Under the pieces are notes generated by a model. The model was not told the origin of the DNA. It ran no database searches and worked only from the letters and a program-made list of their open reading frames with translations. Of a DNA stretch of 36,833 nucleotides, positions 1 to 7,651 are shown in pieces; the first letter of the stretch is position 1, and the number at the start of each line of letters is the position of its first letter. The translations under genes were made by a program, and so were the position numbers. This stretch comes from an uncultured Clostridia bacterium. Its GTDB lineage: Bacteria; Bacillota; Clostridia; Oscillospirales; Oscillospiraceae. The stretch lies in contig CAMHPQ010000010.1 of assembly GCA_946187035.1 (NCBI GenBank), positions 1-36,833 on the forward strand. Reading direction: 5' to 3'.

Positions 1-543
1 CATGCCGGCCACAGCCACGATGCAGCGGGCGGTCATGATGGGCTCCATGTTGTGCAGCAGACGATGGACGCCGGAGACGCCCACGTCATAGAGCCGCGTC
101 ACCTTGTTGCCGAGAGCCTCGGCAGTCAAAGCAGCCTCCTCCGCGATGGGCATATCGCTGGTGCCGCCGGTGGCGACGACGATGGTGCCGTCTCCGTCGG
201 GCTCCGGCAATTCGCCCAGCAGGCCGATCCGTGCGAGGGCATTGTATTTGAGCGGGTGCACCTTCGAGATCTCGTCCGCGGTCTCCTGCGAGATGCGTGT
301 GACCATGATGGTCTCCTGGCCCCGCTCCCGCATGGCGGACATGATGCGGATGATGTGCTCGGTGGTCTTCCCTGCGCCGTAGATCACCTCGGCCACGCCC
401 TGTCTGAGCTCGCGGTGGTGGTCGATCTTCGCAAAGCCCAGATCCTGAAAGGGCTCCAGCTTCAGCTTCGTGACGGCGTCCTGGGGCGTGAGCTCTCCCC
501 TGCTGACGGATTCCAATATTTCAATGATGCTTTTCTGACTCAT
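1..543 (-). CDS. larB: LarB, pyridinium-3,5-biscarboxylate mononucleotide synthase (N-terminal part)
   Basis: LarB carboxylates and hydrolyses nicotinic acid adenine dinucleotide in the first step of nickel-pincer cofactor synthesis; the family shares its C-terminal fold with PurE AIR carboxylase. The visible 181 residues begin MSQKSIIEILESVSRGELTP and continue with the LarB N-terminal region (FAKIDHHRELRQGVAEVIYG). The first half of the PurE-like domain follows (TIVVATGGTSDMPIAEEAA, then LYDVGVSGVHRLL). LarB is usually about 250 residues, so roughly 70 C-terminal residues lie beyond the left edge. The ATG at 543 has a GAGGGGAGAG ribosome binding site. The partners larC and larE, which would confirm the pathway, are not in the window. 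The frame is open to the edge and family recognition is strong. Confidence 0.9.
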   Translation of the reverse strand, partial: MSQKSIIEILESVSRGELTPQDAVTKLKLEPFQDLGFAKIDHHRELRQGVAEVIYGAGKTTEHIIRIMSAMRERGQETIMVTRISQETADEISKVHPLKYNALARIGLLGELPEPDGDGTIVVATGGTSDMPIAEEAALTAEALGNKVTRLYDVGVSGVHRLLHNMEPIMTARCIVAVAGM

Positions 544-680
544 GCAATTTCTCTCCCCTCACCGGCAGACCGTTTCCTCCTCCGGCATCTGCCGCATTCC
601 GGGCGGCAGGGCCTCGGCAAATTCGCTTTTGCTGTCAAAGGCAGTCAGGTTCCCCGCCTCCCAATGGTTCACGCGCCATT

Positions 681-709
681 ATCTTAACATGTGGTTCCAA
701 AATATGCAA
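681..709 (-). promoter_or_regulatory. Sigma-A promoter of larB
   Basis: On the minus strand TTGCAT (704-709) and TAAGAT (681-686) are separated by exactly 17 bp. The predicted start near 674 gives a leader of about 130 nt before larB. Confidence 0.5.
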
Positions 710-941
710 GCAGAGGAGCAGGCTCCCCTGTTACGGAGAAGAAGTGGGCTCTAAGGGCCCTTCTTCGGCGGATTCTTCCGCAAGAAAAACAGCGCCGGGA
801 GCCAATCCTCCCCATTCCATAGTTTCCAGCAGGGACATCCAGGCGGATGCTCCGGCTGGTATTGTTTTGCGCGCACAGCGCCTGAAGACTGCCCATTCCG
901 GATGGTTTTTCTGCCCTTTCGGAGCGACCCTGAAAAACCAC

Positions 942-970
942 TTGCACTCCGCATTTCAATGTGTTATACT
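942..970 (+). promoter_or_regulatory. Sigma-A promoter of the ThrE-type operon
   Basis: TTGCAC (942-947) and TATACT (965-970) are separated by 17 bp. The predicted start lies about 30 nt upstream of the ATG at 1007, which supports that ATG over the upstream in-frame start at 902. Confidence 0.65.
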
Positions 971-1006
971 CCCCGCGGTGATAAGCATCGAAAGCGAGGC
1001 AATATC

Positions 1007-1780
1007 ATGACTTTTACGAAATCCGAGCAGAGCGATCTGCTGGACTGCCTGCTGAGGCTGGGCGACCTGCTGCTGGACGCCGGGGCGGAGATCAGCCGCG
1101 CGGAGGACACCCTCTCCCGCATGGGCGCGGCCTACGGCGCCATGCGCACGGACGTGTTCGTGATCACCTCCATGATCAGCATGACCATGGAGTTTCCGAA
1201 CTGCGAGGCCGTCACGGAGACGCGGCGCATCCGCTCCGACGGACAGCCAGATTTTTACCGATTGGAAAAGCTCAATCATCTCAGCCGCAGCTGCTGCGCC
1301 GCCCCCCTGCCGCTGCAGGAGCTGCACGAGGCGCTGGACGGCATCGCAGCCGGGAAAAAGCCCTTCTCCGCAAAGCTGATCGGCAGCGTTCTGGCCGCCG
1401 GGGCCTTCGCGGTATTTTTCGGCGGCACGGTTCCGGACGCTCTGGTGTCTGCGGTGTTCGCCGTGGCGATCTGCCTGCTGCAGGAACGCCTCAGCCGGAC
1501 GGACGTGAAGCCCGTGGGCGAGAATCTGATCATCTCCCTGCTGATCGGCCTGGGCGTCGGCATTGTCACCGCCCTGGTCGGCTCCCTGCACATGGACATG
1601 ATTCTCATCGGGGACATCATGCTGCTGATCCCGGGTCTGGCCATGACCAACGCCGTCAGGAACATGCTGGTGGGCAACACGATCTCCGGCGTGGTCAGAC
1701 TTGCCGAGAGCCTCATGTGGGCGGCTGCCCTGGCCGGCGGCATCATGGTGGCTTTGACCATCGTGAATTATCTGCACTGA
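1007..1780 (+). CDS. Threonine/serine exporter ThrE, N-terminal-type subunit (YjjP-like)
   Basis: This 257-residue protein belongs to the ThrE/DUF1212 family. It forms one half of a split exporter for amino acids or small dicarboxylates in the inner membrane; the E. coli pair YjjP/YjjB is linked to succinate export. The soluble N-terminal domain (residues 1-115) contains the family signature LLLDAGAEISRAEDT. Four to five membrane segments follow from about residue 123, including LLIPGLAMTNAVRNMLVGN at 206-224, typical of the family. The start at 1007 fits a GCGAGG site and lies just downstream of the promoter; an in-frame ATG at 902 precedes the promoter. The complementary half follows 13 nt downstream. 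The substrate cannot be told from sequence. Confidence 0.88.
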   Translation: MTFTKSEQSDLLDCLLRLGDLLLDAGAEISRAEDTLSRMGAAYGAMRTDVFVITSMISMTMEFPNCEAVTETRRIRSDGQPDFYRLEKLNHLSRSCCAAPLPLQELHEALDGIAAGKKPFSAKLIGSVLAAGAFAVFFGGTVPDALVSAVFAVAICLLQERLSRTDVKPVGENLIISLLIGLGVGIVTALVGSLHMDMILIGDIMLLIPGLAMTNAVRNMLVGNTISGVVRLAESLMWAAALAGGIMVALTIVNYLH

Positions 1781-1793
1781 AAGGAGCGCCCGC

Positions 1794-2219
1794 ATGTCGA
1801 TTTTGATTCAACTTCTCACGGCGTTCCTGGGCTCTCTGGGATTCGCCCTCTTGTTCGGTGTCCGGAAGCGGCACCTGCTTCCGGCGGCTCTGGGCGGCAT
1901 GCTGTCCTGGGGCGTCTATCTGGCCATGGATCTCTGGCTGGGGATGAATTTCCTCTCCTGCCTCGCGGCCTCGGTGTTTGCCGTGGGCTACGCGGAGCTC
2001 ATGGCGCGGGTCCGGAAGATTCCTGCCCTGCTGCTCACTGTGCCCGCCATCATCCCACTGGTGCCCGGAGCCACCCTCTACTACGCCATGAGCGAGGCGG
2101 TTCACGGGGATCTGGCTCAGGCCCGGGCCTTCGGGTCGCAGACGCTGGTCTCCGCTCTCGCCATCGCGGGCGGCATCAGCTTTGCCATCGTGTTCCGGGA
2201 GCTCCAGACCAAGCGGTGA
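1794..2219 (+). CDS. Threonine/serine exporter ThrE, C-terminal-type subunit (YjjB-like, ThrE_2)
   Basis: This 141-residue membrane protein has four hydrophobic segments. It carries the hallmark PAIIPLVPGATLYYAM of the ThrE_2/DUF3815 family near residues 83-98. It should pair with the preceding 257-residue protein to rebuild the domain order of single-chain ThrE exporters. The ATG at 1794 lies 13 nt after the first stop with an AAAGGAG site in the gap, so the two genes are cotranscribed. The length matches YjjB-like proteins. No terminator is visible before the promoter of the next gene. Confidence 0.87.
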   Translation: MSILIQLLTAFLGSLGFALLFGVRKRHLLPAALGGMLSWGVYLAMDLWLGMNFLSCLAASVFAVGYAELMARVRKIPALLLTVPAIIPLVPGATLYYAMSEAVHGDLAQARAFGSQTLVSALAIAGGISFAIVFRELQTKR

Positions 2220-2254
2220 GCGCCGTCTTCATCAAATCTTAAGCATTTATCAAA

Positions 2255-2284
2255 TTGTTTCTTAATGCCTTTTTCTGCTACAAT
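2255..2284 (+). promoter_or_regulatory. Promoter of the GT2 gene
   Basis: TTGTTT (2255-2260) and TACAAT (2279-2284) are spaced by 18 bp in an AT-rich patch that contrasts with its GC-rich surroundings. The predicted start is about 25 nt before the ATG at 2316. Confidence 0.5.
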
Positions 2285-2315
2285 GCAGGCAGAAGGAGGA
2301 AGGAGGTCATATCCC

Positions 2316-3560
2316 ATGCATTTTCTTCAGATCCTTTCCATTCTGATCGCGGGGCTGTTCTTTCTCTGCTACAGCTATCAGTTTCTGTACATTCCCGCCG
2401 CCTTCTGGCGGAGGAAAAAAGAAACCGCAGCCCCGAGGCTGCATAAATTCGCAGTACTGATCTGCGCGAGAAACGAGTCCGCCGTCATTGCCGATCTGAT
2501 CGACAGTCTGAAAGACCAGACCTACCCCTCCTCCCTGACGGAAGTCTTCGTCCTGGCGGACAACTGCACCGACCACACCGCAGAGATCGCAAGAAATCAC
2601 GGGGCCACGGTCTATGAGCGGTTCAACCAGACCCTGGTGGGAAAGGGCTACGCTCTGCAGGAGCTTCTGGAGCACATCCGTGCGGACCGGCCCGCAGGCT
2701 TTGACGGCTACTTCGTCTTCGACGCGGACAATGTGCTGGCTCCCGACTACATCGAGCGGATGAACGAGACCTTCTCCCAGGGATACGAGGCCGTGACCAG
2801 CTACCGAAATTCCAAAAATTACGGTGACAACTGGATCAGCGCAGGCTACGCCCTGTGGTTCCTGCGGGAGTCTCAGTACTTAAACCGGGCAAGAATGAAG
2901 CTCGGCACCAGCTGCGCCGTGGGCGGCACGGGCTTTCTGTTCAGCCGGAAGCTGGTGGAGGAAATGGGCGGCTGGCCCTTCCACCTGCTGACGGAGGACA
3001 TCGAATTCACCGTCCACCACGTCCTCAAGGGCGTGACCATCGGCTACTGCGAAAAGGCGGAGCTCTTCGACGAGCAGCCCACGGATTTCCGCCAGTCCTG
3101 GAGACAGCGTACCCGCTGGACCAAGGGCTATCTGCAGGTTTTCTCACACTACGGAAAGGATCTGCTGCGGAACATGTTCCGGGGCAGCTTCGCCGCCTTC
3201 GATATGGGCATGAACATCATGCCGGCCTTCTTCCTCAGCGCGGCGGGACTCTTCGTGGAGCTGACGGCGCTGGTGCTGTCTCTCTTGAATGGCGGCGGGC
3301 TTTCGGAAGTCGCCGTGAGCATTCTGGAGATCTTCGGCAGCATGTGCTCTGTGCTGTTCATCCTCGGCGGTATCACCACCGTCACCGAGTGGAAGCGCAT
3401 CCGCGCCACCACCTGGGAGAAGATCTGGGCGGTGTTCACCTTCCCGCTGTTTATGGCCACCTATCTGCCCATCTCCCTGTGCGCGGTCTTTGCCAAGCCG
3501 GAGTGGAAGCCCATCGAGCACAAGGTCTCCGCCAAGCGGCTGACCCGCCCCGCGGCGTAA
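2316..3560 (+). CDS. Membrane glycosyltransferase family 2 (processive NodC/BcsA-like)
   Basis: This 414-residue inverting glycosyltransferase transfers sugar from a nucleotide donor at the cytoplasmic face of the membrane. It has one N-terminal membrane segment (residues 4-30), a GT-A domain (about 43-280) and three or four C-terminal membrane segments. The GT2 motifs are complete: ARNES at 51-55, ADNCTDHT at 81-88, the DAD metal-binding motif at 136-138, TED at 226-228 with the catalytic Asp, and QRTRW at 264-268. The last is the Q/RxxRW motif of processive enzymes such as cellulose, hyaluronan and poly-GlcNAc synthases. The start at 2316 is chosen for the AGGAGG at 2301-2306. No export or modification partner is adjacent, so the product is unknown. 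The two-component system follows on the same strand after 99 nt. Confidence 0.85.
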   Translation: MHFLQILSILIAGLFFLCYSYQFLYIPAAFWRRKKETAAPRLHKFAVLICARNESAVIADLIDSLKDQTYPSSLTEVFVLADNCTDHTAEIARNHGATVYERFNQTLVGKGYALQELLEHIRADRPAGFDGYFVFDADNVLAPDYIERMNETFSQGYEAVTSYRNSKNYGDNWISAGYALWFLRESQYLNRARMKLGTSCAVGGTGFLFSRKLVEEMGGWPFHLLTEDIEFTVHHVLKGVTIGYCEKAELFDEQPTDFRQSWRQRTRWTKGYLQVFSHYGKDLLRNMFRGSFAAFDMGMNIMPAFFLSAAGLFVELTALVLSLLNGGGLSEVAVSILEIFGSMCSVLFILGGITTVTEWKRIRATTWEKIWAVFTFPLFMATYLPISLCAVFAKPEWKPIEHKVSAKRLTRPAA

Positions 3561-3600
3561 CAAAAAAACAATCTTCGGACGGCCCCGTGACATTCCGTAG

Positions 3601-3621
3601 GGCGGGCTGCTTGCGCCCGCC
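3601..3621. other. GC-rich hairpin between the GT2 and response-regulator genes
   Basis: A 7-bp stem (GGCGGGC / GCCCGCC) with a 7-nt loop lies 39 nt before the response-regulator ATG. There is no T-tract, so it is unlikely to be an intrinsic terminator. It may be a dispersed repeat or an RNA-processing hairpin. Confidence 0.4.
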
Positions 3622-3659
3622 GCGTCAGAATTGCTGCGTGCTGAAAAAGGAGAACAACC

Positions 3660-4361
3660 ATGTACAACATCCTGGTCTGCGATGACGAGAAGGACATCGT
3701 CTCGGCACTGAAAATCTATCTGAGCAGCGGCGACTATCAGGTATTTGAAGCCTTCAACGGCCGCGAAGCCCTGCAGGTGCTCTCCAGAGAGGACATCCAT
3801 CTGGTGCTGCTGGACATCATGATGCCCGGCATGGACGGCATCGAGACCCTCACGAGACTGCGGGAGACCTCCAACGTGCCGGTGATCCTGCTGACCGCCA
3901 AGAGCGAGGACACCGACAAGGTGCTGGGCCTGGACGTGGGGGCGGACGACTACATCACCAAGCCCTTCAACCCCGTGGAGGTCCTCGCCAGAGTGAAATC
4001 CCAGCTCCGGCGGTATCTCCAGCTGGGCGGCGGAAAGGTGCAGCCCAAGACCCTGCGCATCGGCGGCGTGGAGCTGGACGACGGCGCCAAAACCGTCACC
4101 GTGGACGGGGAAGCGGTGAGTCTCACGCCGAAGGAATATGACATACTCCGACTCCTGATGCAGCACCCGGGGCAGGTGTTCTCCCCCAAGGAGATCTACC
4201 GCGCCGTCTGGGAGGAGCTGCCCTTAAACGCCGACAACGCCATCGCCGTACACATCCGTCACATCCGCGAGAAGATTGAGATCGACCCCGCCGACCCCCG
4301 CTATCTGCAGGTGGTCTGGGGCAAGGGCTACAAGATGGTTCCGCAGAAAGGAGATCGATGA
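3660..4361 (+). CDS. OmpR/PhoB-family response regulator (VanR-like)
   Basis: This 233-residue transcription factor is activated by phosphorylation. The receiver domain (residues 1-115) has the acidic pocket CDDE at 7-10, phosphoacceptor Asp52 in LLDIMMPGMDG, Thr79 and Lys101 (the TKP motif). The C-terminal winged-helix domain (about 130-228) contains LTPKEYDILRLLMQHPGQVF and ends in the usual VWGKGYKM strand. The ATG at 3660 has an AAAGGAGA site at 3646-3653. It overlaps the sensor kinase by 4 nt, so the two should form a cognate pair. No separate promoter was recognised, and it may be read through from the GT2 gene. Confidence 0.93.
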   Translation: MYNILVCDDEKDIVSALKIYLSSGDYQVFEAFNGREALQVLSREDIHLVLLDIMMPGMDGIETLTRLRETSNVPVILLTAKSEDTDKVLGLDVGADDYITKPFNPVEVLARVKSQLRRYLQLGGGKVQPKTLRIGGVELDDGAKTVTVDGEAVSLTPKEYDILRLLMQHPGQVFSPKEIYRAVWEELPLNADNAIAVHIRHIREKIEIDPADPRYLQVVWGKGYKMVPQKGDR

Positions 4362-6376
4362 TGGACTGGAAAAACAAACTCTGGGTGCGCATTCTCGCGA
4401 TCATCGTCTTTTTGCTGATGCTCGTGGGCGCAGCTCTCAGCGCAGCGGGCATCTGGATCTGTCTGGAGACGAAGGTCTATGCCGACGGCGGCACCTACCT
4501 CCGCCACGCGGCGCTGGACTACCTCGCACCGATGATGGACAGCGACGTGGAGATGTACTACTACGACAGCCAGAACAATTACGAGCATTACGGCAAGGAG
4601 CATTGGGAGAGCGTCTTCTCCGCTGAAAACACCAACTACTTCTTTCAATTAAAGGACGCTGACGGCAAGGTGGTGCTCTCCAGCCCCACGCGAGACAGCC
4701 AGTTTCACTCCAGCGGCACCCTCTACATGACGCCGAAGGAGTCTTCCGTCCTGGAAGAGGACTTCACCTCCGCCGCCCAGAGACAGGTGCGGGTGGAGAA
4801 GCTTTACGACAGCGAATATCACATCCTGAACATCAACGAATGGGAGGAGTCCGGCCCCAACAACGCCACGGTCTACAAGCTCCAGGTGGAATACAGCGAC
4901 GAGGCGCCCATGACCATCGAGCGCTACATCGCCAAGGACCTCACCGCCAAGGACTTCACCGCCTTCGCGCTGCGCTGGGTGGATCGGCTGATCCATATGC
5001 GAAACGCCCTGCCCTGGATGCTGGGCGTCTGCTCCGTCCTCGCCCTGGCGGCATTGATCTTCCTGCTGATTATCTCCGCAAAACAGAAAGCCGGCTGGTT
5101 CGATAAGATCCCGCTGGATCTGCTGGCGGTGATCTATGTGGGGCTCGTGGGCGTCACCTTCGCGATATTCGAGGAGCTCTACTTCGAGGACTGGATCATG
5201 GCCGTCTGCCTGCTGCTGGCAGCGGTGGTGTGGGTCTATCTGATCCTCCGGTTCTTCATCAGCGTGGGCATCCGCGCGAGGGAAGGCACCCTCTGGAAAA
5301 ACAATATCACCTACCACGTCCTGAAACTGCTGGGCCGGTTCTGCAAGTGGTTCTGGGGCATTCTCAAGGACCTCATCGGCTCGATTCCCCTGTTCTGGCG
5401 GACGGCGCTGGTCTGGATCGCCCTCTCCCTGGTGGAGTTCATCTGCCTTGGCATGTTTGGCAGCATCGGTTCGCTGTTCTTCTGCTGGTTTCTCGAGAAG
5501 CTGATCCTGACGCCGCTGCTGTTCTTCGCGGTGATCAGCATGCAGCGGCTCCAGAAGGGCGCCAAGCGCATCGCGGAGCAGGGTCCCGGGGAGCCGGTGG
5601 ATCTGACGCACATGTACGGCCCCTTCCAGGAGCACGGCGAGTATCTCAACCACATCTCCGACGGCCTCCAGAACGCGGTGCAGGAGCAGGTGAAGTCCGA
5701 GCGGATGAAGGCGGAGCTGATCACCAACGTCTCCCACGACATCAAGACCCCCCTGACCAGCATCGTGAACTACGTGGATCTGCTGCAGAATGAGGAGCTG
5801 AACAACGAGCGCGCAGCGGAATATGTGGATGTCCTCTCAAGACAGTCGGCAAGGCTCAAGAAGCTGACGGAGGATCTGGTGGAGGCTTCCAAGGCCAGCA
5901 CCGGGAACATGGCCGTGAATCCGGCTCCCACGGACCTGAACGTGCTGCTGGGTCAGGCGGCGGGCGAGTTTGCGGACCGCTTCCGGGAAAAGGGACTGGA
6001 GCTGGTGCTCTCCACCGATGCATCCCAGCCGGTGATTCGGGCCGACGGACAGCTGCTGTGGCGGGTGTTCTCCAACCTGATGACCAACATCTGCAAGTAC
6101 GCCATGCCCGGCACCCGAGTCTATCTCTCCACCAATGTGCAAAACGGCACCGCCGCCGTCACCTTCCGGAACATCTCCGCCGAGCCCTTGGAGAAATCCG
6201 GCGCAGAGCTCAGCGAGCGGTTTGTCCGTGGGGACGCCTCCCGCACCGGCGGCGAGGGCAGTGGTCTGGGCCTCAGCATCGCCAAGAGTCTCACGGAGCT
6301 CCAGGGCGGCGCATTCCAGATCACCGTTGACGGCGACCTCTTCAAAGCCGAACTCCGATTCCCCACCGAAAGCTGA
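4358..6376 (+). CDS. Membrane sensor histidine kinase with polytopic sensor region
   Basis: This 672-residue kinase partners the preceding regulator. An N-terminal membrane segment (about 10-35) is followed by an extracytoplasmic domain (about 40-215). Several more hydrophobic segments follow, near 218-240, 252-272, 279-303, 347-370 and 372-395, so the sensor part is more elaborate than in a two-TM VanS type. The cytoplasmic part has the H-box VSHDIKTPLTSI with His460, the N-box SNLMTNICKYAM at 572-583, and the G-box GEGSGLGLSIAK at 632-643. The start ATGATG overlaps the regulator stop; an AAAGGAG site sits at 4347-4353. A convincing HAMP domain was not seen. Sensing through membrane helices, as in antimicrobial or cell-wall stress kinases, is possible but is inference. 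Confidence 0.9.
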   Translation: MMDWKNKLWVRILAIIVFLLMLVGAALSAAGIWICLETKVYADGGTYLRHAALDYLAPMMDSDVEMYYYDSQNNYEHYGKEHWESVFSAENTNYFFQLKDADGKVVLSSPTRDSQFHSSGTLYMTPKESSVLEEDFTSAAQRQVRVEKLYDSEYHILNINEWEESGPNNATVYKLQVEYSDEAPMTIERYIAKDLTAKDFTAFALRWVDRLIHMRNALPWMLGVCSVLALAALIFLLIISAKQKAGWFDKIPLDLLAVIYVGLVGVTFAIFEELYFEDWIMAVCLLLAAVVWVYLILRFFISVGIRAREGTLWKNNITYHVLKLLGRFCKWFWGILKDLIGSIPLFWRTALVWIALSLVEFICLGMFGSIGSLFFCWFLEKLILTPLLFFAVISMQRLQKGAKRIAEQGPGEPVDLTHMYGPFQEHGEYLNHISDGLQNAVQEQVKSERMKAELITNVSHDIKTPLTSIVNYVDLLQNEELNNERAAEYVDVLSRQSARLKKLTEDLVEASKASTGNMAVNPAPTDLNVLLGQAAGEFADRFREKGLELVLSTDASQPVIRADGQLLWRVFSNLMTNICKYAMPGTRVYLSTNVQNGTAAVTFRNISAEPLEKSGAELSERFVRGDASRTGGEGSGLGLSIAKSLTELQGGAFQITVDGDLFKAELRFPTES

Positions 6377-6392
6377 AAACCTTTATTCAAAA

Positions 6393-6424
6393 AGACAGAG
6401 ACGCTTTTTCAGGCGCCTCTGTCT
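6393..6424. terminator. Hairpin after the sensor kinase, possible weak terminator
   Basis: AGACAGAG and CTCTGTCT form an 8-bp outer stem and a 3-bp CGC/GCG inner stem with one A-C mismatch. The following plus-strand sequence is only moderately T-rich. The run of five T lies on the minus strand, so plus-strand termination would be weak. Confidence 0.4.
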
Positions 6425-6468
6425 GGTATTTGTCGCTTCCTCTCTCCTTCAACTGTTTTCTTTTCCCA

Positions 6469-6495
6469 TGCAACCTTTTTGCGGTTTGAATCGTA
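6469..6495 (+). promoter_or_regulatory. ECF-type promoter, probably autoregulatory
   Basis: TGCAAC (6469-6474) and CGTA (6492-6495) are separated by 17 bp, with a T-run after the -35. This closely resembles the consensus of Bacillus SigW-type ECF promoters (TGAAAC, 16-17 bp, CGTA). It sits 43 nt upstream of an ECF sigma gene, and no sigma-A promoter is obvious here, so positive autoregulation is the natural inference. Confidence 0.55.
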
Positions 6496-6537
6496 TGTTA
6501 GGTGAAAGGGCCTTTTCGAGATCATAAGGAGCAGCGT

Positions 6538-7020
6538 ATGAGACTGACAACAGAAGAAGCATATCGTGCCCACGCGGACGCGGTGTTTGCCGCGGCATTC
6601 AGCGTGTGCCGCTCCAGAGCCGATGCCGACGACGTGGTGCAGGACACCTTCCTGCGGTATCTGACGAAGCCGAAGGAGTTTGAATCTGCGGCGCATCTGA
6701 AGGCGTGGCTGCTGCGGGTGGCCATCAACCGGGCCACAGATCTGACCCGCTCCCGCTGGCGGGATCACCTCAGCTGGGAGGAAGAGATCGCAGCCCTCCC
6801 CTTTGAGGCGCCGGAGGACCAGCGTCTGATGGACGCAGTGCTGCAGCTGAAGGAGCAAGACCGCATCGTGGTGCATCTCTACTACTTCGAGGGCTACTCG
6901 GTCAAGGAGATCGCCCAGCTGATCCAGCGGCGGGAGGGCACCGTGAAAAGCCGTCTCAGCCGCGCACGCGCTGCTTTGAAAACCATGCTGAAGGAGGAAT
7001 GGAACGATGACGAACCATGA
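6538..7020 (+). CDS. ECF-family RNA polymerase sigma factor
   Basis: This 160-residue sigma-70 family protein is of the minimal two-domain type. Region 2 includes ADADDVVQDTFLRYL near residues 27-41. Region 4 (about 98-152) includes the helix-turn-helix YSVKEIAQLIQRREGTVKSR and the helix LSRARAALKTML. No region 1 or 3 is present, and the length is normal for the family. The ATG at 6538 is preferred to the upstream in-frame ATG at 6502 because AAGGAG lies at 6526-6531 and the ECF-like promoter predicts a transcript start near 6502. It overlaps the next gene by 14 nt, an arrangement typical of sigma/anti-sigma pairs. Confidence 0.93.
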   Translation: MRLTTEEAYRAHADAVFAAAFSVCRSRADADDVVQDTFLRYLTKPKEFESAAHLKAWLLRVAINRATDLTRSRWRDHLSWEEEIAALPFEAPEDQRLMDAVLQLKEQDRIVVHLYYFEGYSVKEIAQLIQRREGTVKSRLSRARAALKTMLKEEWNDDEP

Positions 7021-7594
7021 ACGCTATCAGAGGGCATTTTCCACGCTTCACGCCTCCGAGGCCCATTGGACGGAGGAACCCAACATGAAACCCGCAAGAA
7101 AACGTTATATGCCCAAGGCTTTGGCCATCTGCGCCGTGGTGGCGCTGGTGATCGCTTTGGCGGGGATTGCCTACGCCTCCAACGTGGGCGGCATCCAGAG
7201 GACGGTACAGCTCTGGTTCCACGGCGACCAGACCGACGCGGTGCTGGACATCCAGGACGGCTCCTACACCGTCTCCTATAAGGACGAAAACGGCGAGACC
7301 CACCAGCAGTCCGGCGGCGGCGTGGCCTTTGACATGTTCGGCAGAGAGCGGCCGGTCACCGAGGAGGAGATCCTGGCGCACCTGGACATGCCGGAGGTGG
7401 AGTATGAGGACGACGGCAGGATCATGGTCTACTACCACAACCAGAGCATCGACATCACCGACAAGTTTGATGATGACGGCATCTGCTACGTCCAGCTGAA
7501 GGACGGCGAGAAGACCCTGTATCTGACCGTCAAATACCAGAACGGTTACAGCGTCAGCGAAACCCGCTTTCCCAGCCCATGGGAGTTCAACTGA
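7007..7594 (+). CDS. Single-pass membrane protein, probable anti-sigma factor
   Basis: This 195-residue protein has a short cytoplasmic N-terminus (about 35 residues), one membrane segment (about 36-57, AICAVVALVIALAGIAYA) and an extracytoplasmic domain of about 135 residues rich in Asp, Glu, Tyr and Gln. The N-terminal segment NHERYQRAFSTLHAS resembles short sigma-binding helices of Clostridia anti-sigma proteins. There is no zinc-finger HxxxCxxC motif. The start overlaps the sigma gene by 14 nt and uses AAGGAGG at 6991-6997. The anti-sigma role is inferred mainly from position and topology. No family was recognised for the outer domain. Confidence 0.7.
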   Translation: MTNHERYQRAFSTLHASEAHWTEEPNMKPARKRYMPKALAICAVVALVIALAGIAYASNVGGIQRTVQLWFHGDQTDAVLDIQDGSYTVSYKDENGETHQQSGGGVAFDMFGRERPVTEEEILAHLDMPEVEYEDDGRIMVYYHNQSIDITDKFDDDGICYVQLKDGEKTLYLTVKYQNGYSVSETRFPSPWEFN

Positions 7595-7610
7595 ATCATC
7601 CCCAAAAACC

Positions 7611-7640
7611 AAAACGGACGCCCGACGGCGTCCGTTTTCG
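7611..7640. terminator. Bidirectional intrinsic terminator
   Basis: A perfect 12-bp stem (AAAACGGACGCC / GGCGTCCGTTTT) with loop CGAC lies between the convergent 195-residue gene and the nucleoside kinase gene. It has T-runs on both strands. Confidence 0.9.
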
Positions 7641-7651
7641 TTGTTATGGAG

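Larger units (their letters stand above)
544..1006. other. Intergenic region between divergent larB and thrE-type genes
   Basis: This stretch holds one promoter for each flanking gene, at 681-709 (minus) and 942-970 (plus). It also has several short GC-rich hairpins around 715-785. The larB leader contains a 37-codon GTG-start frame on the minus strand (559-672) that stops 15 nt before larB. It has no clear ribosome binding site and may be chance. Open frames on both strands at 684-1010 have no recognisable protein character. Confidence 0.4.

Noticed and set aside
684-1010. Overlapping 67-91-codon frames between larB and the exporter genes
   Set aside because: They lie on both strands over promoter DNA, lack ribosome binding sites and have no recognisable protein pattern.
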